A DNA stretch of 64,000 nt, taken from Roseofilum reptotaenium CS-1145. Its GTDB lineage: Bacteria > Cyanobacteriota > Cyanobacteriia > Cyanobacteriales > Desertifilaceae. Under the pieces are notes generated by a model. That model was not told the origin of the DNA. It made no database searches and saw only the letters and a list, made by a program, of their open reading frames with translations. The DNA lies in assembly GCF_028330985.1 (NCBI RefSeq), contig NZ_JAQMUE010000103.1:1-64000 (forward strand), given 5' to 3'. The translations under genes were made by a program, and so were the position numbers. Shown here piece after piece: positions 63,717 to 64,000 of this stretch (positions within the stretch are counted from its first letter, which is position 1; every line of letters begins with the position of its first letter).

Positions 63717-64000
63717 ATGGATGAAGAGGAAGTGCTTAATCGGTACGAAACCGGAGAAAGAGATTTCATGGGCATCTTGCTCACGGAAGCGAACCTGAGT
63801 GGGGTTAATTTGAGCGATGCCAACTTTAGTGGTGCTAACCTCTGTGTGGCTAACCTCAGTGGCGCTAACCTGCAAAGTGCCGATCTGAGCAAAGCTAAAC
63901 TGAATGTTGCTCGGCTCAGTGGTTGTAATCTGACCAAAGCCAATTTCAACCGGGCTATCCTTAATGTAGCGAATTTAGTACGTGCCGATCTCAGTGGGGC
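63717..64000 (+). CDS. Pentapeptide repeat protein (C-terminus beyond window)
   Basis: About 94 residues are visible from ATG 63717, which has AGGA upstream. Seen: a short acidic head MDEEEVLNRYETGER, then A(D/N)LxG-type five-residue repeats from about residue 23 to the edge (ANLSG, ANFSG, ANLQS, ADLSK, ANFNR). The repeats form a right-handed quadrilateral beta-helix. Family is very common in cyanobacteria; functions are largely unknown, some mimic DNA. Leaves the window to the right. Confidence 0.88.
   Translation, partial: MDEEEVLNRYETGERDFMGILLTEANLSGVNLSDANFSGANLCVANLSGANLQSADLSKAKLNVARLSGCNLTKANFNRAILNVANLVRADLSG

Noticed and set aside
1-64000. tRNA, rRNA, riboswitch and CRISPR arrays
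   Set aside because: I looked for cloverleaf-type T-loop words, rRNA-like conserved blocks and regularly spaced repeats and saw none. Reading by eye could miss a single tRNA; a covariance-model scan would settle it.

Overview
The window is cyanobacterial chromosome. The octamer GCGATCGC (HIP1-type) is scattered through nearly every gene. Many families are largely cyanobacterial: DUF928, DUF1517, DUF1823, DUF2993, DUF3386, a PatD-like protein, an HpsJ-like protein, the arginine dihydrolase AgrE/ArgZ and a GUN4-kinase remnant. Abundant multi-PAS histidine kinases, class III cyclases and a diguanylate cyclase suggest a filamentous, signalling-rich species. I cannot name the genus. No rRNA, tRNA or CRISPR array was recognised. 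LAYOUT. 1-5 kb: the 5' part of a two-partner-secretion exoprotein with a DUF928 gene, then glutathione reductase. 5-9.6 kb: a DUF4160/DUF2442 pair, a decayed kinase-GUN4 remnant, tatC, a double lamin-tail-domain protein and a DUF1517 membrane protein. 9.8-19.6 kb: a purine permease, a DUF1823 protein and a signalling block (multi-PAS kinase, response regulator, REC-PAS-GAF-GGDEF cyclase, REC-kinase), then a PatD-like gene. 19.8-28.5 kb: the (p)ppGpp synthetase/hydrolase next to SelO, a sensor kinase, DUF2993, GerMN, an ArsR regulator and a stand-alone EF-Tu-domain-like protein. 28.5-44 kb: AgrE/ArgZ, a saccharopine-dehydrogenase-like enzyme, an HpsJ-like protein, two adenylate cyclases, an RTX-repeat protein, queA, a TPR protein, a hybrid kinase, DUF3386 and Nfu. 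44-59 kb: an accessory, defence-like region. 59-64 kb: housekeeping genes (rmlB, heptose kinase, cyclophilin, tyrA) and the start of a pentapeptide-repeat protein. MAIN DISCOVERY. Between 44130 and 51928 on the minus strand lies a three-gene cluster that looks like a bacterial counterpart of the animal very large interferon-inducible GTPases (VLIG/GVIN1). The 822-residue protein resembles the N-terminal half of VLIG: a MACPF-like FFHQYGSH...LGGIY region and a terminal LGLxxYYPEKL helical segment. The 1565-residue protein resembles the GTPase half: an HPLD start, a degenerate first G domain, a canonical GxxxxGKS/DTEG second G domain, long coiled helices and a CPFC...HRPKG C-terminal domain. The vertebrate single chain therefore appears to be split here at a domain boundary. 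The cluster opens with a small protein carrying LRAT/papain-like H...NC motifs. It is followed on the other strand by a MerR regulator with a VWA-macrodomain fusion, two Uma2 pseudogenes, a MazG-like protein and a GmrSD-type restriction protein. My inference is an anti-phage or stress system; the homology rests on remembered family motifs, not on a search. Several palindromic or dispersed repeat families also recur in the window, and one copy lies in frame inside queA.
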